Source of the DNA: Fonticula-like sp. SCN 57-25
Taxonomy: Eukaryota; Nucleariida; Rotosphaerida
Assembly: GCA_001724245.1 (NCBI GenBank)
Contig: MEDX01000053.1
Span: 1-28,027 of the forward strand
Direction of reading: 5' to 3'
Length of the DNA: 28,027 nucleotides
Position 1 is the stretch's first letter, and every line of letters begins with the position of its first letter. Positions 1 through 7,698 of this stretch are shown here, piece after piece. The notes under the pieces are model-generated. The model was not told the DNA's origin, searched no databases, and worked only from the letters and a program-made list of their open reading frames with translations. The position numbers were made by a program, and so were the translations under genes.

Positions 1-787
1 CAGCGTTGCCCAACGCCATACCCCGAGACATCACCGTCTCCCAGCAGTCTCCCCAATCGACGAGCCCGTCAGCGTCCAGCCAAGGGGATAAGCCATCATC
101 CATTCGGCATACGATGCTGCGACCATGTGCCGTGCGGTCGGCAATCTCTCCCGCCCAGTCACTCCAGCGACGAGCCCCCGCAACCTCAAGTTCAAGTTCG
201 AGGTGGTCAACCATGTCTCCTCCCGCCGGCAGTTGGAAAACCAACTGCCGTTCGGCGACCAATTGGTCTTCGTTGGCGTCGGCAGCAACTTGGGGATAGG
301 CGACAATCCACAAACGCTCTCGTAGATGAGGGGCTCCAAAGGCTCTTGCAGATATAACCTGCCACTCCGCATCGTACCCGATCGAGGCAAGCGACTGGAG
401 AACTCGATCAAGGCCCCGATAGGTGAGGGCTCGTACATTTTCGCAGACGACAATCTCCGGCCGCAACTCGTCGATAACCCGGAGCATTTCGAAGAAGAGG
501 CCGGACCGCTCTCCGTCGAGCCCTGCACCCTGTCCGGCACAGGATACGTCTTGGCACGGGAAGCCACCTGTGAGGAGCCAGGGGCCTTGGTGACGAGAGC
601 GGAGGCTCTGGCCATCGATGCCCTCAATGCCTCCAAGGAGTCGAGATTTCGGAAAGTGTCGCTGATACACCCTATTTGCGTAGTCGTCGATTTCTGAATG
701 GTAGGTGTTTTCAAACGTCCAACCGGCTTGTGATGCAGCAAGATGAAATCCTCCGATACCGCTGAAGAGGTCAAGATACTGAAGCAT
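1..787 (-). CDS. DNA (cytosine-5-)-methyltransferase, C-terminus cut by window edge
   Basis: Methylates cytosine at C5 in a short DNA target. The minus-strand frame from ATG 787 is open to the window start, about 262 residues. Family motifs are in order: motif I DLFSGIGGF (residues 6-14), motif IV GGFPCQ with catalytic Cys78, motif VI ENV (116-118) and the RxR motif VIII in HLRERLWIVA (about 154-163). The last visible residues, ALGNA, match the start of motif X (GNAV), so only a short C-terminal tail is missing. An in-frame TAG two codons upstream fixes the start. No clear Shine-Dalgarno is seen; a TAGCTA box lies 4 bases before the ATG. It diverges from the gene at 842. No restriction nuclease lies beside it, so self-protection against host restriction is the likely role (inference). 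Confidence 0.95.
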   Translation of the reverse strand, partial: MLQYLDLFSGIGGFHLAASQAGWTFENTYHSEIDDYANRVYQRHFPKSRLLGGIEGIDGQSLRSRHQGPWLLTGGFPCQDVSCAGQGAGLDGERSGLFFEMLRVIDELRPEIVVCENVRALTYRGLDRVLQSLASIGYDAEWQVISARAFGAPHLRERLWIVAYPQVAADANEDQLVAERQLVFQLPAGGDMVDHLELELEVAGARRWSDWAGEIADRTAHGRSIVCRMDDGLSPWLDADGLVDWGDCWETVMSRGMALGNA

Positions 788-830
788 GCCCTAGCTATGC
801 CGCCCGCTCGATTTCTCCAGGCGAGCCGCA

Positions 831-836
831 TAGATA
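831..836 (+). promoter_or_regulatory. TAGATA box, possible -10 of a leaderless transcript
   Basis: TAGATA lies 5 bases before the ATG at 842, too close for a normal leader plus ribosome site. The same arrangement recurs at 7454, 9998 and 17376. No convincing -35 is seen. The promoter role is inferred. Confidence 0.4.
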
Positions 837-841
837 AGGTC

Positions 842-1258
842 ATGAACAACATCCTCAAGACAATCGACAAGTCAAAGCTCCTCAAGCTCCTTGGCCAAGC
901 GGGTGCGGTCGGTCTCGCCGGAGCCCTCGCCTATCTGATCCCTCACCTCACCGCCGACGTCGTCGGTCCGGTGCTGGCCGCCCCGATCGTGGTCGCCCTC
1001 GGCTTCGCCCTCACCGCCCTCAAGAAGCACCTCCCCGCCGACGTCGAGACGCCCGTCGTGGGCTCCCTGAAGGCCCAGTCCCTCAGGAATCTGGAGAGGA
1101 TCGAGGCTCTCGACGTAGGGCTCCAGACGGGGAAGGTCGTCCAGGCCGTAGCGGACCACCTGGACCCTTCCTCGGAAGAGCCTCGGTGGATGACGGAGGA
1201 GGACTTCGAGGAGGAAATGCGGATGCTGGACGAGCGGACGGCGAAGGAGGGCAAGTGA
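842..1258 (+). CDS. small membrane protein, holin-like candidate
   Basis: About 138 residues, not recognised as a named family. After a basic N-terminus (MNNILKTIDKSK) there are two hydrophobic stretches at about residues 16-33 and 36-58, rich in Ala, Gly, Val and Leu. A charged cytoplasmic-type C-terminus with many Glu and Arg follows. Two membrane segments, small size and a charged tail fit a holin, but no lysis enzyme is near to confirm this. The frame is open upstream to 743. I chose ATG 842 because the upstream part reads like non-coding sequence and because the TAGATA box sits just before it. The stop overlaps the GTG start of the next gene in GTGA, so the two are probably translated together. 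Confidence 0.7.
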   Translation: MNNILKTIDKSKLLKLLGQAGAVGLAGALAYLIPHLTADVVGPVLAAPIVVALGFALTALKKHLPADVETPVVGSLKAQSLRNLERIEALDVGLQTGKVVQAVADHLDPSSEEPRWMTEEDFEEEMRMLDERTAKEGK

Positions 1259-1434
1259 GGCTCCCAGCAACCGCCGACCTATCGACGATCACCTCAGGCG
1301 TCCTGGCGTTGTCTATCCCACACCTGCCATCCACCTACGACGAATGGGCTGCGGCGGTGGCGATCGTCTCGGGCTTGGTGGGGATCGTGCTGCACGTCTG
1401 GCAATTTTTTCGGCCGTCGAAGGAGAAGTCGTGA
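1255..1434 (+). CDS. small single-span membrane protein
   Basis: A 59-residue protein with one clear membrane segment at about residues 30-49 (WAAAVAIVSGLVGIVLHVWQ), followed by a basic tail (FRPSKEKS). GTG 1255 overlaps the preceding stop in GTGA; the frame opens further upstream, but that would overlap the previous gene heavily. Its stop in turn overlaps the HNH gene start. Together with the two-span protein before it, it could form a holin and antiholin pair or another membrane lysis unit. That is inference from size and position only. Confidence 0.65.
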   Translation: MRLPATADLSTITSGVLALSIPHLPSTYDEWAAAVAIVSGLVGIVLHVWQFFRPSKEKS

Positions 1435-1772
1435 GCGAGGAGCACTTCGACGACGAAGAGGTCTTCGAGACCCCTTGGAAGACCTCGAAGAAGGAAGTCA
1501 CTCGATATTACGACGTCTTCACCAGAGACTCGAAGAGAGACAAGTTCTATCACTCCCGTCCGTGGCGGGACTTACGAGTGAGGAAGCTGAAGCTCAATCG
1601 GCTGTGCGAGGTCTGTGAGTCGGAGCTTCGACTCCAGGCCGCTAAGCACGTACATCACCTTGAGCCGATCGACACGGAGGAAGGATGGAGGCGTCGGCTC
1701 AAACTCGACAACCTCCAGTCGTTATGCGTCCCGTGCCACAACCGGATCAAGCGGGGAATCGGAAAAGGTTGA
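1431..1772 (+). CDS. HNH endonuclease, terminase-linked
   Basis: A 113-residue protein with an HNH nuclease core. The two zinc-binding pairs are CEVC (about residues 61-64) and CVPC (about 100-103), with the catalytic HHLEPI stretch (about 77-82) between them and a final HNRIK. In many HK97-type phages a small HNH protein encoded beside the terminase acts with it in DNA packaging, so that is the likely role. GTG 1431 has a good ribosome site, AAGGAGAA, a few bases upstream and overlaps the preceding stop as GTGA. The N-terminus (about 1-45) is acidic, then charged. It could instead be a free-standing homing-type nuclease, but its position favours packaging. Confidence 0.9.
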   Translation: MSEEHFDDEEVFETPWKTSKKEVTRYYDVFTRDSKRDKFYHSRPWRDLRVRKLKLNRLCEVCESELRLQAAKHVHHLEPIDTEEGWRRRLKLDNLQSLCVPCHNRIKRGIGKG

Positions 1773-1783
1773 CCAGGGGGGCT

Positions 1784-1796
1784 AGGGGGTGCCCCT
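1784..1796. other. short GC hairpin in the 104-base gap after the HNH gene
   Basis: AGGGG GTG CCCCT can form a 5-bp stem. A second weak dyad, GGTGA with TCACC, follows. There is no T-run, so a terminator call would be weak. The gap 1773-1876 otherwise holds an AT-richer stretch (AAAAAGATATACC) just before the terminase small subunit, possibly a promoter. Confidence 0.3.
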
Positions 1797-1876
1797 CGGG
1801 GTGAGACAGTTCACCGACCACAAAGTTCTTGTGTCATCTCGGAGCACTTTTAGGGCAAAAAGATATACCTACTAGC

Positions 1877-2281
1877 ATGGCACGACCCGGACCTAAACCG
1901 AGAGCTAAGGCCGATTTCCTGAAGGGCCGACCCCAGCCCCCCGCCCACCTCTCCGAGGCCGAGATGGAAATCTTCCTGGAGGTGGTCGAAGAACTCGACA
2001 AGCAAGCCGTCTTGGCCGAGACCGACACGAAGTTGATCGCCCTCTACGCCAATACGGAGGCGATGGTGCGGCGTATCGGCCGTGAGCTATCGACGGACAC
2101 TCTGACCAACACGAGCGAGATACACAACAAGGTTTCGGGCAACCCGCTCCTCCCCCAATACTTCTCCGGGATCAAGCTCGCACAGCAACTCCTCTCGAAG
2201 CTCGGGCTCACGCCGACCTCCAGGCGTACCGCCCCCGGTGCCGCAGCCGCAGACCTGGCGGACAAGTGGAGGCTCCAGTGA
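1877..2281 (+). CDS. terS: phage terminase small subunit, P27-like
   Basis: Recognises phage DNA and directs the large subunit to it at the start of packaging. The 134-residue protein begins MARPGPKP, the usual opening of P27-family small terminases, then has helical segments (LSEAEMEIFLEVVEELDK, then a segment around LIALYANTEAMVRR), and ends with the family-like NPLLPQYFSGIKLAQQLLSKLGLTP region. ATG 1877 gives this canonical N-terminus; an upstream frame extension from 1829 does not look coding. No Shine-Dalgarno is obvious. It overlaps the large subunit start in GTGA, so the two are coupled. Confidence 0.88.
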   Translation: MARPGPKPRAKADFLKGRPQPPAHLSEAEMEIFLEVVEELDKQAVLAETDTKLIALYANTEAMVRRIGRELSTDTLTNTSEIHNKVSGNPLLPQYFSGIKLAQQLLSKLGLTPTSRRTAPGAAAADLADKWRLQ

Positions 2282-3846
2282 GCCGCAAGAAGGAGGACGT
2301 CCGCCACAGGGGGCACAAGGTCTGCGACTGGATCGAGAGGTGCATCCCGCTCGTGGGCGACAAGCTCGGGCAGTCCATCAAGTTGCCGACCTGGCAACGC
2401 CTCATATTCGAGACGATTTACGGCACCCTCGACGAGGAGGGTAAGCGGATCATCCAGACCGTGTATATCCAGCTTCCCCGCAAGGCGGCGAAGACCTTCA
2501 TCGCAGCATTGTTCATACTGATCGCCCTAATCGCAGAGGGCAAGGGCGATCAGGAATGCTATTGCGGTTCGTGGACGACGAAGAACTCGGCACGCATCTT
2601 CCGCTACCTCTTGACGATCATCAACAGCGATCCATATCTCAAGGCCAACTTCCGTGTGAACCACGGGCAGAAGGAGCTTGAGTGGCTGCCGACGGGCAAC
2701 ACCTTCAAGAGCCTCTCGGGCAATCCCGAGAACACGCACTCGATCGCCCCGTCGGTCATGGTCATCGATGAGTTGTGGATGTTCAGGGGCGAGAAGGGGC
2801 GAGCCCTCTACGAAGGTCTCACGTCGGGCGATTCGGGGCGAGAAGAGCCGCTCACGGTGATCATCACGACGGCCGGCACCAACAAGCAATCCGTCTGCCA
2901 CGAAGAATACCAGTACGCCAAGAAGGTGCAGGCGAAGCCGTCCGAAGATCCGAGTTACCTGCCCATCATCTATGAGATGGGCGAAGAGGACGACCCCTTC
3001 GATGAAGCTAACTGGTACAAGGCCCAACCAGCCCTGTACAACCCGGAGACCGGCGAAGGGTACGTGAGCCTGGACAAGTATCGCAAGGTCGCCGAGAGGG
3101 CGAAGACCAATCCACGCATCAAGAACTCCTTCCTCCAGCTTTACCTAAACAGGTGGGTGGAGAGTTCCTTCGGCTGGATACCCTCGGAAAGCTGGGACGC
3201 CTGCAAGACGAAGTTCTCGCTCGACGACCTGAATGGGAAGAAGGCGTACGGCGGCTTCGACTTCGGCCTCACCCGTGACCTGGCGGCGTTGACCCTCATC
3301 TTTCCGATGCCGAACGGCAAGTTTCGTGTCCTCAAGTGGGCGTGGGTCGCCAAGGGGACCGTGAACGAGCGGATCGAGAATCAGGACCGAAGGTACGCCC
3401 AGTGGTTTGAGAATGGCTTGATCCGAGTCACCGAAGGAGAGGGAACCGACCACGAGACGATCGAGCGCCAGGTGATCGAGATATGCAAGCAATTCGACGT
3501 CAAGTTTATATGTGCCGACCCGATGGCGTGCGGCGAGACCCTGAAGAATTGGAGGAAGGCGAAGCTCCAGACCTTCGAGTGGAGGCAGAGCAACATCCAG
3601 GCGACATCTCAGGCGGCGAAGCGGATCGAATCATTGATCTTGAACAAGAAGCTGGAGCACAACGGCGATGAGGTGCTGAAGTGGTGCGTGACCAACGCCA
3701 CGGCAAAGACCGATATTTACGACAACTTGAAGATCGACAAGCAGTGTCCCGAAGGCCGGATCGACCCGTTGATGGCCATGGTCTTCGCCATGGGCGGACA
3801 CCTCGGTGCAAAGAAGGTCGTGAAGCCCGGAATGATGAAGTTGTGA
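2278..3846 (+). CDS. terL: phage terminase large subunit
   Basis: ATP-driven DNA packaging motor with a headful or site-cutting nuclease. At 522 residues it is the usual size. The Walker A-like motif is LPRKAAKT (about 66-73) and Walker B is VMVIDELW (about 160-167, with the catalytic DE pair). A TTAG coupling-type motif follows near 200. The C-terminal nuclease domain starts with YGGFDFGLTRD (about 324-334, first metal-binding Asp) and has FICADPMA as a second acidic element near residue 407. GTG 2278 has GGAGG 6 bases upstream and overlaps the small subunit stop. It belongs to the P27-partner, terminase_1 type group. Confidence 0.95.
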   Translation: MSRKKEDVRHRGHKVCDWIERCIPLVGDKLGQSIKLPTWQRLIFETIYGTLDEEGKRIIQTVYIQLPRKAAKTFIAALFILIALIAEGKGDQECYCGSWTTKNSARIFRYLLTIINSDPYLKANFRVNHGQKELEWLPTGNTFKSLSGNPENTHSIAPSVMVIDELWMFRGEKGRALYEGLTSGDSGREEPLTVIITTAGTNKQSVCHEEYQYAKKVQAKPSEDPSYLPIIYEMGEEDDPFDEANWYKAQPALYNPETGEGYVSLDKYRKVAERAKTNPRIKNSFLQLYLNRWVESSFGWIPSESWDACKTKFSLDDLNGKKAYGGFDFGLTRDLAALTLIFPMPNGKFRVLKWAWVAKGTVNERIENQDRRYAQWFENGLIRVTEGEGTDHETIERQVIEICKQFDVKFICADPMACGETLKNWRKAKLQTFEWRQSNIQATSQAAKRIESLILNKKLEHNGDEVLKWCVTNATAKTDIYDNLKIDKQCPEGRIDPLMAMVFAMGGHLGAKKVVKPGMMKL

Positions 3847-5397
3847 GTGCAGGCCCCTATATACGGCATGCCAAATCTGCCGAAGAAGAAACTGAAGGGG
3901 ACCATCGATCGGCAACCGATCAAGACCCGCACATTCACAAGGGTGTTGAGCACCGAGGCCCTCTTCCCTCGTGTCAACGGGCGGGCGAAGAATCTGCCCG
4001 CCGACAACTACTTGAACCATCACGCCGTCCAGGCGATCGTGAGCGACTTCGCCCAAACAATCGCCGCTCTGGACGCTTACGTATTTGAAGAGCGGGACGG
4101 CGTCAAGGTGCGGATCGACGACCACCCGGCCACGAAGACACTGGCCAACCCCTCGGCGAGGATGCCGGGCTTCGACCAGCGTGGGGCGAGCGTCGTCGAT
4201 TATTTCATCGAGGGAGAGGCGTTCCTCGAAGTGATCCCGACGGCCGACCCGACGCTCTCCAGAAGGAAGTATCCGTACCTCGAAATCCCGCAGCGTGGTT
4301 CGGTGAAGCCGACGGTCAAGGATGGTCTCGTGACCTACACGACCACCAGGGGCGAGATCGGCCCCGAGGGCATCGTTCATGTGAAGATGCCCTCGGTGGA
4401 CGGCGGTACGAGCGGCTCCAGCCTGTTCACCTCTTGCCGTCAGGCCCTCGATCTAGCGATGGCTGCGGAGGCATACGCCACCGACATCCTCGAAAAGGGA
4501 GGCATCCCGGCGGGGTTCTTGGTCTCCAGCGAGGAGGTTGACGCCAAGCAGGCTCGCAGCATCAGGAAGACTTGGAAGAAGCTGCACGCCGGCCCCAACA
4601 ACCGGGGCGAGATCGGCCTCTTGTGGGGCAGTCTCCGCTTCGAAAAGACTGGATTGACGCCCGACGAAGTGCAACTCAACGCAACCCAGGAATACGCCAT
4701 CCGGTCTATCGCCCGGATCTTCCGATATCCGGCGAGCTACCTCCTTGGCACCCCACCCACCGAAGAAGATCGGGTGCAGTTCTTCCGAACGGTCCGTTCC
4801 CACCTGGAGCCGTTCGAGGCGGCGTACACCTTCACCCTATTGTCCGACGAGGACAAGGCGAAGGGCAGGTACATCGAGTTCGACACGTCGAGCTTGAACC
4901 GGATCTCGCCGGCCCAGATCGCCGCTATCACGCCGCTACTGGACTACGGCCTCTTCACCGTGAACGAGACCCGCAATATGTTCGGCTACCCGCCGACGGC
5001 CGGCGGCGACGTCCGTCCCGTGGCAGTCAACAATATCAGGTATGTGGATGCGAGTGTGCCGCTTGATAGCGGTGTGACCGAGCCCGCACCCATGGCACTC
5101 CCGGCCCCGGCCACCGAGCCGGCCCCGACTAACGAGCCCTCGAAGACCGACGCCCAGCGTGCCGCCATCGAGGACGTAGTCGGTCGGCTGCTGCGACGTG
5201 CCCGGAAGAACGTGGCCAAGGCAGGCGAGGACGTGGAGGCCATCGAGGCGAAGGAGATGGCGTTCGTCAGGACGACGGCCGAAGTCTACTGCCCTGCCTT
5301 CGGCCTTGAGGTCGAAGCCTTCGTGGCGGTCATGAAGGAGGAAGTCTTCACGAATACGGCTATCGAGGAAGTGGTCAATCTCATGGAGGTGAAGTAA
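3847..5397 (+). CDS. portal protein, HK97 family
   Basis: Dodecameric ring at one capsid vertex through which DNA enters and leaves. The 516-residue frame carries the family pattern: an N-terminal HHAVQAIVSDFAQTIAALDAYV helix, a central LEIPQRGSV and GIVHVKMPS region, then SLFTSCRQALDLAMAAE, GGIPAGFLVSS and IARIFRYPASYLLG, and later LDYGLFTVNETRNMFGYPP. A Pro/Ala/Thr-rich linker (about 415-435) separates an extra C-terminal helical part. Start is uncertain: GTG 3847 directly follows the terminase stop, but ATG 3868 has TATATA 4 bases upstream, like the boxes before other genes here. The stop shares a base with the protease start (TAATG). Confidence 0.93.
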   Translation: MQAPIYGMPNLPKKKLKGTIDRQPIKTRTFTRVLSTEALFPRVNGRAKNLPADNYLNHHAVQAIVSDFAQTIAALDAYVFEERDGVKVRIDDHPATKTLANPSARMPGFDQRGASVVDYFIEGEAFLEVIPTADPTLSRRKYPYLEIPQRGSVKPTVKDGLVTYTTTRGEIGPEGIVHVKMPSVDGGTSGSSLFTSCRQALDLAMAAEAYATDILEKGGIPAGFLVSSEEVDAKQARSIRKTWKKLHAGPNNRGEIGLLWGSLRFEKTGLTPDEVQLNATQEYAIRSIARIFRYPASYLLGTPPTEEDRVQFFRTVRSHLEPFEAAYTFTLLSDEDKAKGRYIEFDTSSLNRISPAQIAAITPLLDYGLFTVNETRNMFGYPPTAGGDVRPVAVNNIRYVDASVPLDSGVTEPAPMALPAPATEPAPTNEPSKTDAQRAAIEDVVGRLLRRARKNVAKAGEDVEAIEAKEMAFVRTTAEVYCPAFGLEVEAFVAVMKEEVFTNTAIEEVVNLMEVK

Positions 5398-6017
5398 TGG
5401 CGATTCAGCATAAGTCCTTGAGCAAGATCCAGGCCCAGAACCTCGAAGGCCGCACCTGGATTCACGGCGTCGGCTGTGTGTATGGCGATAAGTCCCTACC
5501 TATGGACGACCAGGGCACAAGATTCATCTTCAAGCCGGGGTGCTTCTCATCTTGGCTCGGCCAGGACGGTCACGACGTCCGCATCCTCAAGCATCACAAC
5601 GAAGAATACATTCTCGCCCGGCAACGCAACGGCACCGTGATCGTGGAAGACACCTCAGCCCAATTGAATCTCCGTTTCGCACTGGACTCGACCAACGAAG
5701 GGAAGGACACGGAGATCCAGGTGAGGGACGGCTTGCTCACGGAGATGTCGGTGGGGTTCATCCTCTTGGAGGCCGAGGAGATCGAGCCTAACGTCTGGCT
5801 CGTGACTGAGGCGTACCTCGATGAAGTTTCAATCGTAACCGTGCCGGCCATGCCCAACACGAACGTATGGATCGAGGAGAAGAGGAACCAGGCCCGACGA
5901 TCCGCAGCCGCATTCGCACGGGCGAAATTCGAGAGCGTGTGCATAGATAATCGAAAGCTCAAGTGTGCAGTCATCCTAAGATCGACGGGCCGCTCGAACC
6001 AGTCCTCCAAGTCCTAA
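5397..6017 (+). CDS. prohead protease, HK97 (S78) family
   Basis: Serine protease that cuts the scaffold part of the capsid protein, and itself, during head maturation. The 206-residue protein shows the family order: RILKHHNEE with the catalytic His at 66 or 67, EMSVGF with the catalytic Ser118, then LDEVSIVTVPA at about 141-151 with the acidic third member. ATG 5397 overlaps the portal stop by one base and has GGAGGTGAA upstream. The basic tail after about residue 160 may be lost by self-cleavage. Position between portal and capsid genes is standard. Confidence 0.95.
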   Translation: MAIQHKSLSKIQAQNLEGRTWIHGVGCVYGDKSLPMDDQGTRFIFKPGCFSSWLGQDGHDVRILKHHNEEYILARQRNGTVIVEDTSAQLNLRFALDSTNEGKDTEIQVRDGLLTEMSVGFILLEAEEIEPNVWLVTEAYLDEVSIVTVPAMPNTNVWIEEKRNQARRSAAAFARAKFESVCIDNRKLKCAVILRSTGRSNQSSKS

Positions 6018-6062
6018 GACCTATGGCGGGCGATCACCAAACCGACTAAATCCCATAAATGG

Positions 6063-7385
6063 ATGGACAAACAAATGACGGAAGAAGAGAAGCAGGCCCT
6101 CATCGCTGAGGCCGAGCAGATCGCAGCCCTTGGGGACCAGGCCAGCCCGGAGCAGATCGCCCGCCTGGACGAGATCACCAAGGCCCTCGAAGAGGACAAC
6201 GCCAAGGCCGCCGAGGTCGTCGCCGAACTCCAGAAGGCCGGCAGCATCGAGAAGTTCGCACGAGCCAAGGAGGCCATGGTGAGTCTGAAGACCGAGACCG
6301 AGAAGTTCGCAAGCCGCCCGGCCCCTCGCAAGACCGAGGCCCCGGCCGTCCACACGAAGAAGTGGAAGTACGACCTCAAGCGGGCTTTCCAGGGGATCGC
6401 CAAGGAGAGGACCCTTGACGGCATGGAGGGCGAGTGGAGCCAGGAGCGCCGCAAGCAGTTCAGCGGTATCCGTAGCGTGGTCGGCGAGCTTGTCCCCACC
6501 CGTGCCTTCGCCAACTACGGCAAGGTGGAATTCGATTGGGTGACTGGCGACACGCCGACCTTGCTGGAGCCGCAGCACGATGGCCGCTACGGCGACGTTC
6601 AGCGTGATTACGACCCCCTGAGGGACATGGGCGTCACGATCCACACCGGCAAGACGCACGCCTTCAGCAGCGGCGTCTATACGGCCGACCCGGAGCTTCA
6701 TTTCCCGGGCGAAAACCAGACCGCCCCGGCGACCAAGCCCGAATATCGCAAGTACGACTTCAAGCCGCATACTGGCCAGGCCCGTGTAGCCGTCAGCCAC
6801 GACGCCCTGTACAGCAACGAGAATGTCGATGAACAGCTTCGTCGGGCTCTTGATCCGTCCGTGCGTGTCGGTGCCGCCAAGATCGCCATCAGCGGCGACG
6901 GCGTGACCGAGCCTTATGGCCTGTTGACCGACCCGGACAACGCATCGAGGATTATCACCTCGATCACGTCCGTATCACGGGCGAACCTCAAGAAGATGCA
7001 ATATGCGGTCCGCAAGGGCAATTTTATCACCAACAAGTTCTCGTGGCTGGGCAATTACGACGTGTCGAGCAAGCTCGATAGCACGCCTGAGGAGAGCGGC
7101 TTCCCGAAGTATATCCTGGGCGACGACGGCAAGGTGTACGGTGATCCGTTCTACGGGACCAACATCGTGCCGAACATGGGCTCTCCGGCCACCGGCGTGC
7201 TCGTGTACGGTGCCTTCGAGTTCCTGGAGGTCGCCTTCTTCGGCCCGGCCGACGCCGTCGAACTGATCGTGGACCGCAACACCCTGTCGAGCAAGGGCAT
7301 GGTCCAGTACACGGCCCTCGTGTCGCTCGACGTCAATACGGCTCGCCCTGAGGCGTTCAGCGTGGCCAGCAAGATCGCAATCTAA
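6063..7385 (+). CDS. major capsid protein with N-terminal scaffold domain, HK97 fold
   Basis: Forms the icosahedral shell. The 440-residue protein begins with about 100 residues of charged, helical, coiled-coil-like sequence (QALIAEAEQIAAL and onward), which corresponds to the delta or scaffold domain removed by the protease encoded just upstream. The shell domain follows, with the typical region PEYRKYDFKPHTGQARVAVS, DEQLRRALDPSVRVGAAKIA and the late LSSKGMVQYTALVSLDVNTARPEAF. ATG 6063 is used; a second ATG lies 4 codons on and no strong ribosome site is seen before either. A strong terminator follows, in keeping with high expression. Confidence 0.93.
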   Translation: MDKQMTEEEKQALIAEAEQIAALGDQASPEQIARLDEITKALEEDNAKAAEVVAELQKAGSIEKFARAKEAMVSLKTETEKFASRPAPRKTEAPAVHTKKWKYDLKRAFQGIAKERTLDGMEGEWSQERRKQFSGIRSVVGELVPTRAFANYGKVEFDWVTGDTPTLLEPQHDGRYGDVQRDYDPLRDMGVTIHTGKTHAFSSGVYTADPELHFPGENQTAPATKPEYRKYDFKPHTGQARVAVSHDALYSNENVDEQLRRALDPSVRVGAAKIAISGDGVTEPYGLLTDPDNASRIITSITSVSRANLKKMQYAVRKGNFITNKFSWLGNYDVSSKLDSTPEESGFPKYILGDDGKVYGDPFYGTNIVPNMGSPATGVLVYGAFEFLEVAFFGPADAVELIVDRNTLSSKGMVQYTALVSLDVNTARPEAFSVASKIAI

Positions 7386-7407
7386 CCCATTGGTTAAGCC
7401 GATCACG

Positions 7408-7440
7408 AAAAGGGCCTGTCAGAGATGACAGGCCCTTTTT
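7408..7440 (+). terminator. intrinsic terminator after the capsid gene
   Basis: Perfect 14-bp inverted repeat AAAAGGGCCTGTCA, loop GAGA, then TGACAGGCCCTTTT and one more T. GC-rich stem plus T-run gives a textbook intrinsic terminator. The A-run on the left makes it potentially bidirectional. Confidence 0.93.
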
Positions 7441-7453
7441 CGTTTCCAGAGCA

Positions 7454-7459
7454 TAGATA
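7454..7459 (+). promoter_or_regulatory. TAGATA box between terminator and next start codon
   Basis: TAGATA is 5 bases before ATG 7465 and only 13 bases after the terminator T-run. If transcription stops at the terminator, the next gene needs its own promoter in this short gap, and a -10 here would place the transcript start at or near the ATG. No clear -35 is visible. Confidence 0.5.
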
Positions 7460-7464
7460 ACATC

Positions 7465-7698
7465 ATGAACACCAAATACATCACCAGCGTGAAGCTGGTA
7501 TCGAACTGCATCTACAAGATGAACGGCGAACTCGTGGAGGGTAAGCCGGGCGAGATCCTCGAAGCCTTCCCGAAGCCTGTCGCTCTCAAGATGGTCCGCA
7601 ACGGCGTGGCCGTCCTGACCAACGGCAAGGGACCGAAGCCGAAGAAGAAGGCCGAAGTGGAGGTCGTGGAAGTCGATGGCGAGACCGAGGAAGTCTGA
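7465..7698 (+). CDS. small hypothetical protein after capsid gene
   Basis: A 77-residue protein of no family I recognise. The first 50 residues look like a small beta-rich fold (YITSVKLVSNCIYKMNGELV, then a GKPGEILEAF turn). A Lys-rich patch (GPKPKKK) and an acidic tail (EVEVVEVDGETEEV) follow. Small proteins at this place in HK97-type genomes are often head decoration or completion proteins, but nothing in the sequence proves this. ATG 7465 follows the TAGATA box and has no Shine-Dalgarno. The end overlaps the next gene by 23 bases. Confidence 0.75.
   Translation: MNTKYITSVKLVSNCIYKMNGELVEGKPGEILEAFPKPVALKMVRNGVAVLTNGKGPKPKKKAEVEVVEVDGETEEV

Noticed and set aside
31-885. A 284-residue minus-strand frame over the left end
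   Set aside because: It has no family motifs. Another minus-strand frame in the same place holds all the C5-methyltransferase motifs.
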